A stretch of DNA of 64,000 nt. Source: Gnetum montanum. Lineage: Eukaryota; Streptophyta; Gnetopsida; Gnetales; Gnetaceae. Positions 34,060 through 47,394 of this stretch are shown here, one piece after another. The stretch's first letter is position 1. Each line of letters opens with the position of its first letter. The translations under genes and the position numbers were made by a program. Location: the NCBI GenBank assembly GCA_015680685.1, contig MNCI01035381.1, positions 39,171 to 103,170 on the forward strand, read 5' to 3'. The notes beneath the pieces were generated by a model. The model saw only the letters and a list, made by a program, of their open reading frames with translations, made no database searches and was not told the DNA's origin.

Positions 34060-35480
34060 GTATGGAATGGTTGTACCCCACTAAGCCATGTTGAACAACA
34101 TTGCTCCAGTGTGGATGAGGGGATCTAATGAGTTGTACTAATTAAAACAAGGTTAAATAGTTGTTGGTTGAAGGTTTTGGCATTCTAGGCTCTGCTAGGA
34201 TAGGTTTTAGGCTTCTAGGTGTATGAAAGTGTTGTCAAAATTGGCAAGGAACCTTACCCACACTACCCATCATGGCTTAGGCCTCCCTCGGCATGGATAC
34301 TTTGAGATATTAAATTTTGGTGGGTTTTGATAGCAAATTAACCATGTATGTGAGCTCCTAGGATTACCAACATCGATAGCAGGGTTTTGGCACCAAAGTT
34401 GATCATTTTGAAGGTCATTTTCTATTTTTCATAGCCATCCCCTCCTAAGCCACACTGGCTAGCATGGCTCTAGTGTGGATGGAGGGGGATGATGGATTTT
34501 TGTTATTTTTGGGCCTATGTTGGGATGTTTGATGATCTTGGGAAGGGGGGGTGGGGGGTGGGTGGGGGATGGGGGATGGAGGGGAGAATGCAGAGTAGGG
34601 CTCTAAGGTCACAAGGGTAGGTTCCAAGGATGTTTCTAGCCATATATGGGATCACCCACAAAGCACCCATCCTAGACCCATGCTACCCAGCATGGGCAAG
34701 GGTTCCCCAGTGTGATTAACATTTTGGTCATGAATTTCAACTTAGATTTTGACCAAGCTTAACTACCAAAGGCTAAGAAGAGGCATCAAAGCTATTAAAG
34801 TGGGTTTTAAGGCTATTTTCAAGTGTGAATGGGTTTTTATAGGTCATCCCAAGGACACCCACACTAGACCCATGCTAGCTAACATGGGTGGAGGACTTCC
34901 CAGTGTGGGGAAGGTAGGTGGTATGCTACTAAACTATTTTTTCATCAAATTTTAGCTATTACAGGCTAAAAAGAGGTGTTAAAGTCACAATGTGGTAACT
35001 GGGTGGCCACTTTTGGTATTTTGAAGTTATCCCCCACTTATCCACACTAGAGCCACATTGGGTAGCATGGATGGTGTGGCGCATCCCCCCCCCCCCCAAC
35101 ATTGCTTCATGAAATCTCAAGGTTTTGGACACTTTCAACTTAATTTGGCAAGGTTTCAAAGTTATTAGCAATGGCTAGTAGGGTTTTAGGCTATGTTTGT
35201 CAACTTCGAGGTCAAACTAGGGCTTGGTGGGTACTAGTGAGTGTTATACCCCCTTGGGCAATACTAGCTAGTGTGGATGAAGCCTTGCCTAATGTGGTTG
35301 CCCAAACTGGCAAGTTGCATTGATGATTCTAGCCCCTACTAAGGTTTGGGGTTTAACAATGCCAACTTCAAATGCCAAAAATGACAAGGGGGTGAATGTT
35401 TCATGGTTGTGGAGCATGGGGGGCCAAGACCCATGCTAGATCCACACTACCTAGCATGGGTGAGGGCTTTATGAGATTGG
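34060..35480. repeat. Degenerate tandem repeat, period about 180-220 bp
   Basis: Related blocks recur at about 34075, 34255, 34440, 34660, 34850, 35030, 35250 and 35430. Each has a core such as CCATGCTAGCTAACATGG or CCCATGCTACCCAGCATGGG (an imperfect palindrome) flanked by CACACTAG and CAGTGTGG. The sequence between cores is also related, for example GGCTAAGAAGAGGCATCAAAG near 34770 and GGCTAAAAAGAGGTGTTAAAG near 34965. No coding potential. It may be part of element C or an older satellite. Confidence 0.65.
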
Positions 35481-36289
35481 TTAATGCTGGTATGGGTTTC
35501 AAGGGGGTTAAACCCCAATGTAGAGGAGGTTTTTATGCTTGAAAACCACTTTCCTTAAGAGGCGCATGGTGGGGCCCACCCAAATTCAAATTTTTAAATC
35601 TTTCTTGTAACTTCTACCATCCCAATCTTGCTTGGACTTTTCCCCCTTAAAACTACTAGTGCACCATGAGTTTCAATGCATGATTTTGGCAATGGGGATT
35701 TGAAGTGGGCATCTAGGTTGAAACTTGATTTTTATAGTTGTTTTTGCCCAAAAATCACTTACACAATTAATTCTCCTCCTGGAAATGCACTAGTTAGAGA
35801 TCTTGGTAGAAAATCCAAGCACAATCCTCATATATCCTCAACATGGTTGCTCTAGAAGCTCCTTCAAGCAACGTTGCTACCCAAATCCACCAAATTTCCA
35901 AGTTTTCTTAACATTGATTGCAAGCATCATGAAGAAGAGAGGAAGCAGCAGCAAGAACCTATGCAAATGCTATGGCCAAGGGGTTATCACACCTCCCCTA
36001 CCCCATGATAATCCAAGGATAAGCCCCCCACCCCCCTCCCAGGAAGGTTGTTCTTAGTCGTTTTCTATGTGTTCTTGTGGTTTTTCCAATTTTTTCTTGT
36101 CTACACCCTAGGTGCTTAATTAGATCTAGGTCAATGTGGTTGGAAAAAATAAATTTTGACAACATCCCACCCCATTATTTGGTGGTTTTTATGCATTTTT
36201 AGTGTTTATTGATATTTTAAGTCTATTTTGATTGAGGTTTTAAATTAGGTTTCAATCAATTTTTATGTATTTTTTGTTGTTTTTGTCAA
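35481..36289. other. Unassigned AT-rich stretch
   Basis: I see no gene, LTR end or clear repeat. The short ORF at 35803-36057 has no recognisable features. Confidence 0.4.
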
Positions 36290-36860
36290 ACTAGCAATAC
36301 TAGTGTAATTTTTTCCATAAAAACAACTAGAGATTTTTAAATTTCAAGATTACAAAATTTTCACTTGGCATTTAAGGTTTCAAATGGCTATGGTTTGATG
36401 TAATTAGGAGTTACGGTCGATTCATGATAAATTTTTTGGTTAGCTAGTGTAGTTGTGTTTTCATGCCATTTTCAATTTTCTATGGTATTTCATGAATTTT
36501 TTCTAAAACAACGGCATGGGATTTTAGTAATTTTAAGTTATGGATTTGTAGGTTTTTATTTAATATTTCTAATAGCCTTCGAATCACTTCATTTGGATTT
36601 GAAATAAATTTTTGGCGAATTTTTTACTGAACTCGCGTAAAAAGAGGTTTTCATGATGGCTAGGTTCATGTTAGTTTGGCTACGTTTTCTATAACAATGG
36701 TTAAGAAATTTCATTTTTTCTTGTTATTTCTACATAGCTCATGGTTTAAGGATTTCAACGGTGTTGGAATTGCGGCATTTGGAGTTGTGCTTGATTTTTA
36801 ATGAAGTTTTTACTAAGGCTATGCGAAATGAGGTTTCTAGGCTTTAGTGGTTTTACCCCT
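36290..36860. repeat. Second degenerate tandem repeat, period about 190 bp
   Basis: Three related blocks centre near 36420, 36610 and 36797. They share a trailing segment (ATAAATTTTTGGCGAATTTT or TAATGAAGTTTTTACTAAGG type) followed by GTTTTCATG-like sequence, and a middle segment of CAAATGGCTATGGTTT type. Similarity is low and was judged by eye. Confidence 0.4.
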
Positions 36861-37391
36861 TGAAGATGGGCAGCGTTGACATACTAGATGAATTTTCCTA
36901 TCAATGTCCCATGTTCTTGGGGATACTAGGGGATGTTAGAAGGGGTGTAAGACTGATTTCATGAATGTTAAAAAAAATTTATATTTTTTATGGATGACCT
37001 GCTATGGCCATTTCTTTTAGTTTTAATGTTGTTGTATAAGTATTCTTTAAACTTGGCCGAAATGTTGTATAATGTTTCCAATGTGTTTTAAGTTTTGGTT
37101 GATAATGTAAATGTTGTTATGATTTGGTTATGATGTCTAAGGGGTGTATAGGCTACTAAAATGTTGATTTTTTTATTAAATTTTTTGAAGGAATTTTGAC
37201 TAACACCTTAGAGTTTTTACAGTGGCTAGTTTCACCACTAACTAGGATGTTTGGCAAAATTTCCTAAGAAATTCAAAGTGTTGTATAGTTATTGTTATAC
37301 TTTGTTGTGGTTGTTGCTATCTCTAATTTTTCTTGTTTTGTTCTAAGTGTTATGAATATGGTTCTAATGGTGTGTGTTGTTTTTCATGCAG

Positions 37392-40300
37392 GGCTTTTCT
37401 TAAGCCCATCTTGCTGGTGGTAGAACTAATGGGGATACTATGCTGCATCAATTTCCCCAAACCTAACACTCCCCTTGATGACATGGTTCTAGAGTAGGGC
37501 TCCTATGGCTTCAACCAATGGTAAGAAAGTTCCTTTCCTACCTCCTTCAGAACTTCAATGTGATGATGTGTTCACAAATGTCTGCATACACAGCTGGTGC
37601 CATAGTGGAGACCGTACTTCTTCAATTCGCCAACCTGATTGTCAAGTTCATAATTGAAAATCTTGAAACTTGTGTAGAGGAGGAGGTATGGAACAAAAGG
37701 GATGGTAGCAAGGTCTACCAACTATCCCAAATCTTGAGCATACTAGAGTATTATCAATATGCTAATAAGACTTTGATGGTGGCACACCGAGCCCACACAT
37801 TATTCTAGAATCCCCATAGCACAATGTACCATTTACTAGGGTAATCATGGTTGTTATGAATTTTTTATGTTTTGGTTTTATTATTTTACCTACTCTTTCT
37901 TGACTTATTGGTTTTATGAATGTCTTTTAGGTATACGGTTAATAACCAAGGTTTGATCAAGAGTAATCAAACCTTGGCAATCGCTCAAACTGTAGTGGAT
38001 GTATTTACCAAAAGCCTAGTAATTATAACTATAGTGGTTGACCAATTAAAGGGTGATGTTGATCAATACATTAATGTCTTCAACCCAACCTTCAAGAGGT
38101 ATGTAGCTACCAAGACAACTCATAGCTAGTAGGTGATCCCTAAATGCATTCTAGAAAAGAACGTCGCTATTGGGACCTCCACACAATCATGGTTTATTAT
38201 GCTATACTAATGTTTTTATGGCTATATGGTATTTGGCTATTTTAATTTTAAGTGTTTTTATGGTTTAGTTTGTTGTTTTTGTTATACCTCATTTTTGCTA
38301 GACGTGTCTCTGCCTAAGCTAATTGGTCGTTGTTGTTGTCTTGCAGGGCCTTCCACCTCTTCTAGCATCACCTTAGCTATTTCAAGACATCCCAAGGAGA
38401 CTCTTATCCTAAAATATGATGAGGTGGAACCAACGTAGCATTGGTTGAGGGAACAAGCACCTAGAAATAGTCAAGCAAACATTACTTATGTAGGTTTGCT
38501 TGATGTTTTCATGGTACCTAGGCGAACCATCCCTGCTAATAAGATGTTGAACATTATTGACTCCTTTGACACAAGAGCTAAGTAGTTTAACACCAAGATT
38601 CATGGTGTTATGATCACCTTGCCCATTAGTAAGGCTATCTTCTGTTCCCTCTTTGGTGTTCCCACTAAAGAGATGAAGATTACCACCAAACCAATGAAGG
38701 AGGTAGGCCATCACAAGGATGTGGAGCCATGGTCAAGTGCTCATCATGGCCATTCTGGGTTGGCCCTAGATGATTTCTAGGTTCCTAAAGAAAGGGAATC
38801 ACATCCCTTGTTCAAATCCTATGCCTTCCCTAAGCTGTTATCATAGAAGAAGATGATCGACATTGCCCAAGCATGGACCTTTATGAAGGTCCTAATGGAA
38901 GATGCTTGATTAAACTCGACTACTCACTTGACTTTGAGGCTATAGGAGAAAATTTTCAAACTCCATGCGAAGGAATGGGCAATCAGTGATCCAAGACCCA
39001 AACCAACTCTCTAGGCCTTAGATAAAGCACATTTATCCAACCATGTAGGCCTTGAATCCAGTGGAGGATGTAGGGAAATCATTGTCTGTGACCACTAAGG
39101 GACTTAACGGGAGGTGATGTGTTTCCCCTAATAGCATGAGGAGGGAACCTCATGTTGATTAGGCCAATGTTGAGAGGATGAAGAAGTTGCACAATGAAGC
39201 TGATGAGGTGACTAGAGTGAAGTTGAAGTGGCCCATGAAGGAAGAAGAAGCACTAGCAACCAAGTAGCCTTCCAAAAACAATCTCACACTTAAGCTTAGC
39301 AAGTCATGCGACATTATTACTAGTATGTTTTAAGTTTAGGCTATTTTATGTTTTAATTTTTAATTTTATAATGTCAAAAGGTTGTTATTTTGTCTTATGC
39401 TAAACATGTCAAGTTTTTCTAATGTTTTTTATGTTTATTATTCTTGCAGACAAGTGACAAGAACTAGCTACCTAGGCTGCAATGGTAGAGGAGGAATAGA
39501 GGCATGCAGATGAGGCACTCCTACAATGGTAAGACAATGAGGGGTTAGCCAACATTGATTTGGATGACTTGGATGCCCTATTTGGTGAACCCTTACCAAG
39601 TGAACCCCTAATTATCATTCCAAATGAGGATCCATATATGAATACGCTTTTGATGTTGTTCATTATATTTGGTTATTTTATGTTTTAGGTTTCGTTCTAA
39701 CTATTTATCAATTGTTATACTTGTTGTAGCTACTAAATCCCAGGTAGAAGCCTCTACCCCTACGTTCCACATGAAACCATGGGTAGAGGTTTTGGACAAG
39801 TTGGAGTTCATGCATGAAGTTGCCAAGGACATCATCGACGGGTTACAACAAGTTGCTCCAAAGATTGGTAAGAACTTTATTTTTTTTTTTGCCTTAACTA
39901 TTTCACATGGGTTTTTAAGGGTATATTTGGTTATATGTTATGTTTATGAATATTTTTGTTGTATATTGCAATATTGTTTATAGTGCCTAAAGTTGCATGG
40001 AACCCCAGCTATGACATGGAGATTGACTCATTGCCTAATCTTCCTCCAAAAGTGGAAAATGTTCCATGCAGGTTATATGAAAGTGTAACTAATTTTGCAC
40101 TTTCATGTGCAAAATCATTATGGGAATTCCAAAGGTCAAATGAATCATTATGGGAGCAAGTTATGATCTTAAAGGAGGAGAACAAGAGATAAGCTTATGT
40201 GATTCGTGATCTACAAGATCACAAGACCTTTGTGGAAGCCCAAGTGTCTAACACAAAGACCTTGTGAACTAAGGAGATCACATAGACCCACTACTAGAAT

Positions 40301-40970
40301 GTCATCCATGAAAAGGTAGTCCTTACTAGGGAGATGATGGAGTAGTGATTATAGATGGACCTAATCATCCACAAAGCCAAGGATTGGAAAGATTATTGTG
40401 CCTGGGTCATAGAGTAGAACCAAGCATAAAAACATCACAAGAAAAAGTACAAGGCTAATCGCGAAGCTTATCTAAAGTGGCTAAAAGAGGAGACCATCAA
40501 ACAATGAAAATTGGAGTTGTTTTAGAAGGAAATTTAGGCTAAGAGTGCTTGCAAAATATTTAAAAGGGCCAAATCCCCTACTCCTCAAGTCTCTATAGCT
40601 ACAAGTGAGGTTTCTACTGCCATGGTGTGATAGGAGCTGTCGACTTGGACAGATGTCGACAAGAGTAACATATTAATCTTGGGAATATGGATTGGGCCCA
40701 CATGACAGAAGACCAAATCCTCCATCATTTAGAGGTTGGTCTTCAATATCTTTCCTCAGAGTTCATCATGTCAAATTCCCCATACGTTTGTTGATTATAA
40801 TGTTTTATCTTGTTTTATTATTATTTTTATTTAAGTTACTGGCTTATTTTTGCTGTGTGTTGATTACTAACTAGTCTCGCTTTGTTATGTCATAGGTACC
40901 TAGCAATGTCGATGATCCCAATAGTGAGGGTGGTAATGATCCTCCACCTCCTCCTCTAGATACCACTTAG
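37392..40970 (+). pseudogene. Antisense gene, copy C, exons 2 to 8
   Basis: Exons by homology and splice sites: 37392-37839 (448 bp), from 37931 (exon 3, end unclear near 38190), 38347-39322, from 39450 (exon 5), 39730-39867 (138 bp), 39984-40785, 40896-40970. Exon 2 starts KPILLVVE, so even the nucleophile Asp is Glu, and continues LMGILCCI as in the other copies. Exon 6 (FHMKPWVEVLDKLEFM) and exon 7 (ALSCAKSLWEFQRSNESLWE) align with E and B. Exon 8 is a clean 25-codon acidic/Pro-rich tail ending at TAG 40968-40970. Exon 1 was not found. Stops are scattered in exons 3, 4 and 7. Confidence 0.7.
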
Positions 40971-41343
40971 TATCACTGATTACTTGTTGTGATTGCTCTT
41001 TTCAATTATATTTTGTTGATGTCATTTACTTCAATGTTGTATGGCTAATGTTAGCTAGTGCTTTAGTTGTGGATAGTTTATGTTTATGGTTTATTGTTTG
41101 AACATTTTCCCACACCATGTGTCCATGGCTATTATGTTGTAAATGTTTTACTTATTATTTAAGTTTCATTTTGGTTATATTATTCTAGTATTATGGTCTT
41201 ACTATGGTTTAATGATTTTACATTGTAATCATTGTAATTAGTTTATGACTATGTTGGCTAACTTGGTTATAATATAACAAAAATGTAAAATTAACTAGGC
41301 TATAAGGTTGTAGACTAAAAGAAAAACAAGTCATGACATTGTT

Positions 41344-41438
41344 CCAGTTTTAAGCCTTGGCGGGCCGTAGGGTATTTACCAGTTTTAGGCCATAGCAGGC
41401 CATACGTCATTGCCAGTTTCAGGCCATGGCAAGGCCCC
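41344..41438. repeat. Hairpin-motif units (C)
   Basis: Three units with arms AGCC/GGCC, GGCC/GGCC and GGCC/GGCC, in the same place as in A, B and E (between the antisense gene's 3' end and protease). Confidence 0.75.
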
Positions 41439-41672
41439 ACATTTTGCATAAGAGAACATATATTTTTGTTTATTTTGGTTTTAAAATTTTTATGGATTTT
41501 CTAGTTTTAAAGTTTTTATGGCTTTTGTACTTATCATGTTAAAAAGGAAAAGGCTTTAAAGGTAAAATATGTAAACAAGAACAAATTTTAGGCTAAATGC
41601 AAATCAAGATTTAAAGTAAAATGAAATAGCATAAAAAATCAAAGTGCAAACTAGGCTAAAGGCTATAGGTAC

Positions 41673-42409
41673 TGATGAGTGGCGAGGTACCCCTACACTC
41701 AACCATACGAATACGAGCATTTCACGCACGATCTAGTCAAACTTTGCAGACGGGCTAGTTGTGGTATCTAGACAATTACTCGTAGGTCGCAATTCGATGT
41801 CTTCCCACCTAGACTAGTATTAGCTTTGTCACGTATGATTTAGTCCAGAGTGAGGTGTATGATGTGTTTCTACACTAGTACTACTCCTGAGTATGATGGA
41901 AAGTAATATTAACTAAGATAAGAGAGAGAGGGTGAGAGAGAATCTAAGCTAGCCTAAGTGTGATGAGCATTCATTCCTCAATCATTTGTACACATCTTGG
42001 ACCTCGTGCATGACTACCACTGGGATGACCAAGCGTAGATCCTAGGTACGCTACTGGGTTGCCAAGTAGTCACACTTAAATGCTCGTGATCAAGTCGTAC
42101 TCATTCCGCGTTTAATAGGAGTTTAGGGTGAAGAGATATTAACTAAGAAAGCAGTAAATAAAAATTAAGTAAATAATTACACTAAGTGAATGCTGCAATG
42201 ATGAAGTAATCTCAATCTTTATTTCCGGTCATGTGCGTGTCCAAGTACGTCACACTCAAATAATGATGTCGTACAATTACAATCACCACAGTGCGGGCAT
42301 ATACTAGGAGAGAAGGGTTGAGAGAAGAACTACTTAAAACTTAAAACTTAAACTAAGAACCAAAAACTCCCATCATACCATCCTTAGCTAGCAAATTCAT
42401 GACTCATCA
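41673..42409 (-). repeat. 3' LTR of element D
   Basis: This 737-bp LTR matches the right copy at both ends. It lacks the GATATC-rich segment present in the right copy at about 47950-48050. Confidence 0.9.
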
Positions 42410-42420
42410 TACCCCCACGA
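42410..42420 (-). promoter_or_regulatory. Polypurine tract of element D
   Basis: The minus strand reads CGTGGGGGTA directly before the LTR's TGATGAGT. Confidence 0.55.
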
Positions 42421-42593
42421 CAAAATGAAAACTTGTCCTCGAGTTAAAGTGAACAAGCTGCATTGATTACATAGTGGATAGGTATGGGATTATTGACTGA
42501 CTAGAATGGATTCATGCCGCAGTGTGGAGTCAAAACAAAATTGAGACACAACACAAAAGAAAATCCTATGATTACAAAATTGGATGGAACTCA

Positions 42594-43357
42594 TGTAGTT
42601 CCTGGTGGAGGTGGCTCCTCCATGGGTGTCTTTCCCTTTTCTTCTGCTCCAAGTCTTAGGATTTGATGGTGTCGAAATATGGCCTCGATTTTCTCCTCTT
42701 GTAAGGCCTTGAGTGCCTTCACATGAATGTAAGTTTGAGCTTGTCCCATAAAGGCATCCTAGTCAACCTTCTCTTTTTCTTCCACCACCCTTTTATTCTC
42801 TGTCAACAGTTTATTAAGTTGCTTGGTTCTGAAAGTGTCCAACTAGTTCTGAGCAACCTTTAGCCCTATATTCAAAAGGTTTAATATTCTAAAATGGCTT
42901 AAACAGAGAAAGCAACAGTCACACCACAAATGTTAACCATGGTACCTTCTTCTTTGTTATGCCAAAATTGGTACGTTTCCCCTAAGTACCAGGCACCACT
43001 ATCAGAGAGGGTAAGCCATAATGGGGACCGTTTGAGGTGATCCCAAATAACCTCTGGAGAAAATTCTACGAAAGGTCCAAATTTTAATTCCATGATCACT
43101 ACAGTTGATAGGAGTCTTTCATGGATGGTCTGAACATAATCTTGGGGCAACGTGAGATGTTGTCCCTGTTCAGACACTACAGCAGCTCCTTCTTCCACCT
43201 ACCTTGATTGTATAGTAGCAGGGTCCTCTTGGTGGATACTAAATGATTGTTCCTCCTGCTTTGCATGTCGTCCAACAAGATCTTATCTTCCTCCTCTCCC
43301 AAGTTGTTTCCTACCACCTTGAGTAGGACCTTCCTGTTGTCCATGTTTCGGGGCCAT
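42594..43357 (-). pseudogene. Unrecognised ORF remnant downstream of gag in D
   Basis: One frame runs from an ATG at 43357 to a TAA at 42899-42901 with only two internal stops. It contains FVEFSPEVIWDHLKRSPLW and LGETYQFWHNKEEG. After the stop, another frame down to about 42594 encodes a Lys/Glu-rich, probably coiled-coil segment ending EEPPPPGTT. The sequence CAATCAAG/GTAGGTGG at the first break resembles a splice donor. It is on the sense strand and could be a captured gene fragment or an element-specific protein. I recognise no family. Confidence 0.45.
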
Positions 43358-43399
43358 CTGCAATCACACGAGGCCAATCGTTAGTAAGGTTGTTACCAA

Positions 43400-45230
43400 A
43401 GTTAGGTTATACCTTACTATTTTCCTTAATGGATTTACTTTATTTCCATGTGATGTTAATTATTGGAAGAACATGTCCCTGAAAGATTATAATGTTGAGT
43501 CCTCTTTGCTTAGGTGGTTTCCGAATTTAATTTTCTGGTATAGCTAAGGGGATGAAATTATTTTTGACACATTTTACTCTTAATTTTACAACTAATTATC
43601 CTTAATGATGTCCTTTTGGTGATGATGGATTTCAAAAAATTTATGCACTATTCAGTGTGTGCCCCACCCCCACAACTAAGCTAAACACTCCAGATTTAGG
43701 TAGGTTTAGAAGAAATGAAAATCAGAGTACCAGCGAGCAAGTTATGGGTATGAAAGAAAGGGTTGCGCAATCGTAAGTCATAGAGAGAAAATTGGAAAAC
43801 TGCCCCCATGTGAATAGTTGAAAATGAGGTGAAGTCACACAGGAGTCACATATATATACTTTGAAGGAACGTGATATCTCGACTTTATTAATATTAGGCA
43901 CAATGAAAGATACCAAATTTTTTAAGATTTTCTTGAAATGGACATTGTAAACTAAGGACATTGGGCTATTGTTAAGGGGTTCTAGGGTAATCCAATTAAT
44001 TCGAAAGGCACGAATAATTATGATGGTGTGGAATTTATCAATAAGGACCTCGAATGGGAGAAAAATGCTATGTGATGGTTCATAGGAACGTTGAATTGGA
44101 GGGATAGTAATAAGGGAAAGAAAATTGTTGCCAATACGCTGAGGGTAATAGATGGTGTGAAGAAGATGTGTTATGAGTGAAAATTACAAAAATTACGCAA
44201 GTGGGTCCTCCCCAAAGCAGGTTCCAACCTATAATGCCCTTGTGTAACCACACCTTAAATTGTCCATAGACACTAGAAGGGTTAAATGTAATCCACACTG
44301 GTCCCACAAAACACACACATGTGAATATCACTGGAATGAGGTAGAAATTCTATGCTACACAAGACACGAGCTACAATTACATGAATAGAGAGATCAGATG
44401 GACTATAGAAGGGATTGTAGAGACTGGGACATGAGGTAACTAACCCAGGGCACAATGAATCCTGCGTGTAAAGCATGATTAATGTGTCATTAACCCGTCA
44501 TTCCAAGATCAAGACCAAGTCCATTCCTCTGATCAGTGACATCGCATTATTTCATCCCATGATAAGCAACTATGAGAGTACTAGAACAACAAGGTGTATG
44601 ATCACTTGGCATTTGATTCAAGGGAGGAGTGATTTTTTCTTTGTGGCATTTTTCTTTTGGTTTTCTTTCTTTTCTTCTTTTTTTTCAATTGCTGAATCCA
44701 GAGAAGCCACCAACCTTCAGGCATGGGTGCATGTCTTTCCAGTGGGACCCCCTAGAATAGCATTGGATTTTTAAGTGCCTTTTGATTACTCTTACTCCCA
44801 TTTTTCATTAGATCTACAAGGATCTTAGTACAACCACGTTGCATGACAACTCCCACAGACGTCACCAAAGAGAATCCGCAAGTCCCCTTGATGTCACACC
44901 CTAATCATTTCCTCTTGGTCCATCCTTCTTCATTCTGGGTACAATGAACACAAAATTAATTTTAAGTTTTAAAAATGTCAAGAATATCATTGTAACCTTG
45001 ATCAGAACCTCTTATTTGTAGAATGGATGAGTGGGTGTAATGGGCTCACTGTCCACATAATTGATCACTTGAGACTCGATAACATAGAACACACCTCAAC
45101 CAACGAGCCACATGAATGTTTTATTCGTAGACAATATTACTTATAAAAATGTAAAAAGACAAAAAGACAAAAAGATAAAACAAGAAATTGAAAAATGAAA
45201 AACTGGAAAACAAAAACTTGTAAAATTGAA
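43400..45230. other. Non-coding interior of element D
   Basis: No conserved frame is seen. There is an A-rich, GACAAAAA-repeated stretch near 45150-45240. Short ORFs here have no recognisable features. Confidence 0.45.
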
Positions 45231-45248
45231 GAAAATGAAAAATATTTA

Positions 45249-47100
45249 TTAATCTTGCTTGTTGTTAAAATGGGGGATATCCCCCATAACTAAACATTTG
45301 AGGATGGCAAAGATTAATAAATGAAAGATGAGGGTCCTTGCATGTTGGAAATATTGGGACCTGGTCATACTTACCCCATCGAGGTTCACACACCTGATTA
45401 TAGTAAGCATTGTGGGGCAATTTATAAGATGTAGTTTCCAGATAATGAGTTGACCCACTATGATAATTAGGACCGTTAGATGGTATGCAAGGATCAAGAT
45501 GTCACCCTCCATGGCTATATTCATTGGGCCGTATGGTTGTTAGAGTGTTAATTGGTGGCCCTGATGAAGTAACACGAGGTGTTGGGTTTGAAGAAAAGGA
45601 TGCACCACAGTGTTGGACTTGTGCTGAGTCAGAGGATGTAGTGGCCTTGGAATTGTGTTGTCCCTTCCTAGGGTTATTTCTAAAGAAGGGACACCTTTGA
45701 TGTTGCTGAGGTCTCTCACTGCTATTGGCAATAGTAGCATCACTAATGTTTGGGGGTTGTTGCTGTGGTGTAGACACCTTAGGAATAGTTGGTGGCGATG
45801 TAGAAGGAGGGAAAAGATGAGAATGTTGCAAATTAGGAGAAGTGTAAGGTTCACAAGGCAATGGTTGTGTTAAGGAAATGGGCTGATAGTATTAAGGAGA
45901 ATAATAATGCAGTGAGATAGAGTATGTTGGCCCAATTGGAGAAATAGGGTATTGGACTAGATAAGCATTTGGATTCAGATGATATGAAGGGTGTCTCCAG
46001 TTTAGGGGTGGCTTCCCCACTACTGAAATTGTTGCCACTATCATCGAACACAATATCTCTGTATGAACGTGGGATGTAATGTGCTTCCCCAATGCTCATA
46101 TAAATGTAACAATATTGGGCATTAGCCCTTGGGATGATCGTATAGGCAAATGTTGCATTCATACGTGTCATTGGCAATTGAGCTCTTGTTTTCCTTATAC
46201 CTTCTTTCTGATTATCTAATAATACTTTGTCCTGCTTCTCGGGTTGTCAAAACTCTATCTCTAATGATATCGATATATTCTCCACACTTTTTATGCATCC
46301 ATTCCAACATCTTATTAATCTTTGCCTCGACTTCCTCGAACGATTGTTGTACTGGAAAAAATGATTCTTTCCCCTTGTGGTAGGTTGATTTCTCCTTTTT
46401 GTGATTATGGACCTTTGTTAAGTTAAGATTTTGGTCCCATTGATGTTTTTCAACACTCTCCCATCTAGCCATTTCTCTCTCTTCTTTTGCTACCCACTTA
46501 ATAAGCTCTTGGAATTGATGGGTTCATAGTTCATATAGTTTACCTTGGGCATACATTCCCATAATCTCTCTTGTTTCATCACGAAGCCCATCAATGATAT
46601 GATACATTAGCCTTTCCTTGGAGAACTCATGGCCTGGATAGTTGTTTAATAGTGCATAATATCCTTCTAAGGCCATGTCCAAGGGTTCATGTTATGCTTG
46701 TTTCCACTCTTGGATTTGTTTCCTCAAGGTCGACACTCTTACGTAGGTTTGATATCTTTCATTAAAGAGTTCTACCATTGTTGGCCAACGTTGTATTGAA
46801 TTTGGTTTTAACGATCTATACCATACTTTTGCTTGGCCAACGAGTGTCATAGGAAAGAGCTTGAGTTTTTTCCAACCATTATTAATAATGTTCCATGCAC
46901 ATGCATTGTAGAATGCTTGTAAATGTTGTTGTGGATCTAAGGCATAGCCTCCTGAGAAATTGGGAAAGTTGTTTAAATCGAGCCTGGGTAGGCAGCTCTC
47001 TTTACGATGCCTACGGGAGATTCGAACAGCCTCTTGTATTTCTGTTAGGCTTGTAGTGCCCAGTAGGGGTTCATCGTCATCTCATAAGTTATGCTTTCGT
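45249..47100 (-). pseudogene. gag of element D
   Basis: One minus frame from about 47100 to 46212 resembles the Retrotrans_gag domain: FSGGYALDPQQHLQAFYNA, then GQAKVWYRSLKPNSIQRW, a helical segment with EGYYALLNNYPGHEF, and MYHIIDGLRDETREIMG. It is interrupted by a few stops and followed by a Lys-rich region. A Pro/Thr/Ser-rich tail lies at 45249-45870 in shifted frames. No CCHC zinc knuckle is seen. The protein would assemble particles; it is unlike the gag of A, B and E. Confidence 0.7.
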
Positions 47101-47375
47101 GCATTGGGATGATGTTGCCTTCATTTATATTTATAAGAAACCCCCACCTCAGATTACGTACTCCAATCTTCATTGTCATATAATTCGTTGGTTCTCCAAT
47201 GAACTGCCTCACTAGATGTGGCATTATTATAGTCTTGTAGGAGAGGCATGATTGTGAAATTTTGTGTGACTTTATATGTGAATTTTTATCATTATTATTA
47301 TTTTTCTAATGGATATATCATTAATTCCTATACAATGACCTTGTATGATAGAACTAATCTAGATAACTAGCACCG

Positions 47376-47393
47376 TCCCTGGCAATGGTGCCA
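47376..47393 (-). promoter_or_regulatory. Primer-binding site of element D
   Basis: The minus strand reads TGGCACCATTGCCAGGGA next to the LTR. It equals the tRNA-Asp site known from Athila-type elements (TGGCGCCGTTGCCGGGGA) after three CpG-type transitions. Confidence 0.6.
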
Positions 47394-47394
47394 A

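Noticed and set aside
36828-36946. A 119-bp ATG-to-GT interval as exon 1 of copy C
   Set aside because: The length matches, but the translation has stops and no similarity to exon 1 of A, B or E.
42410-47394. pol genes in element D
   Set aside because: No YxDD, DDE or aspartic protease motif was found in either strand of the interior.
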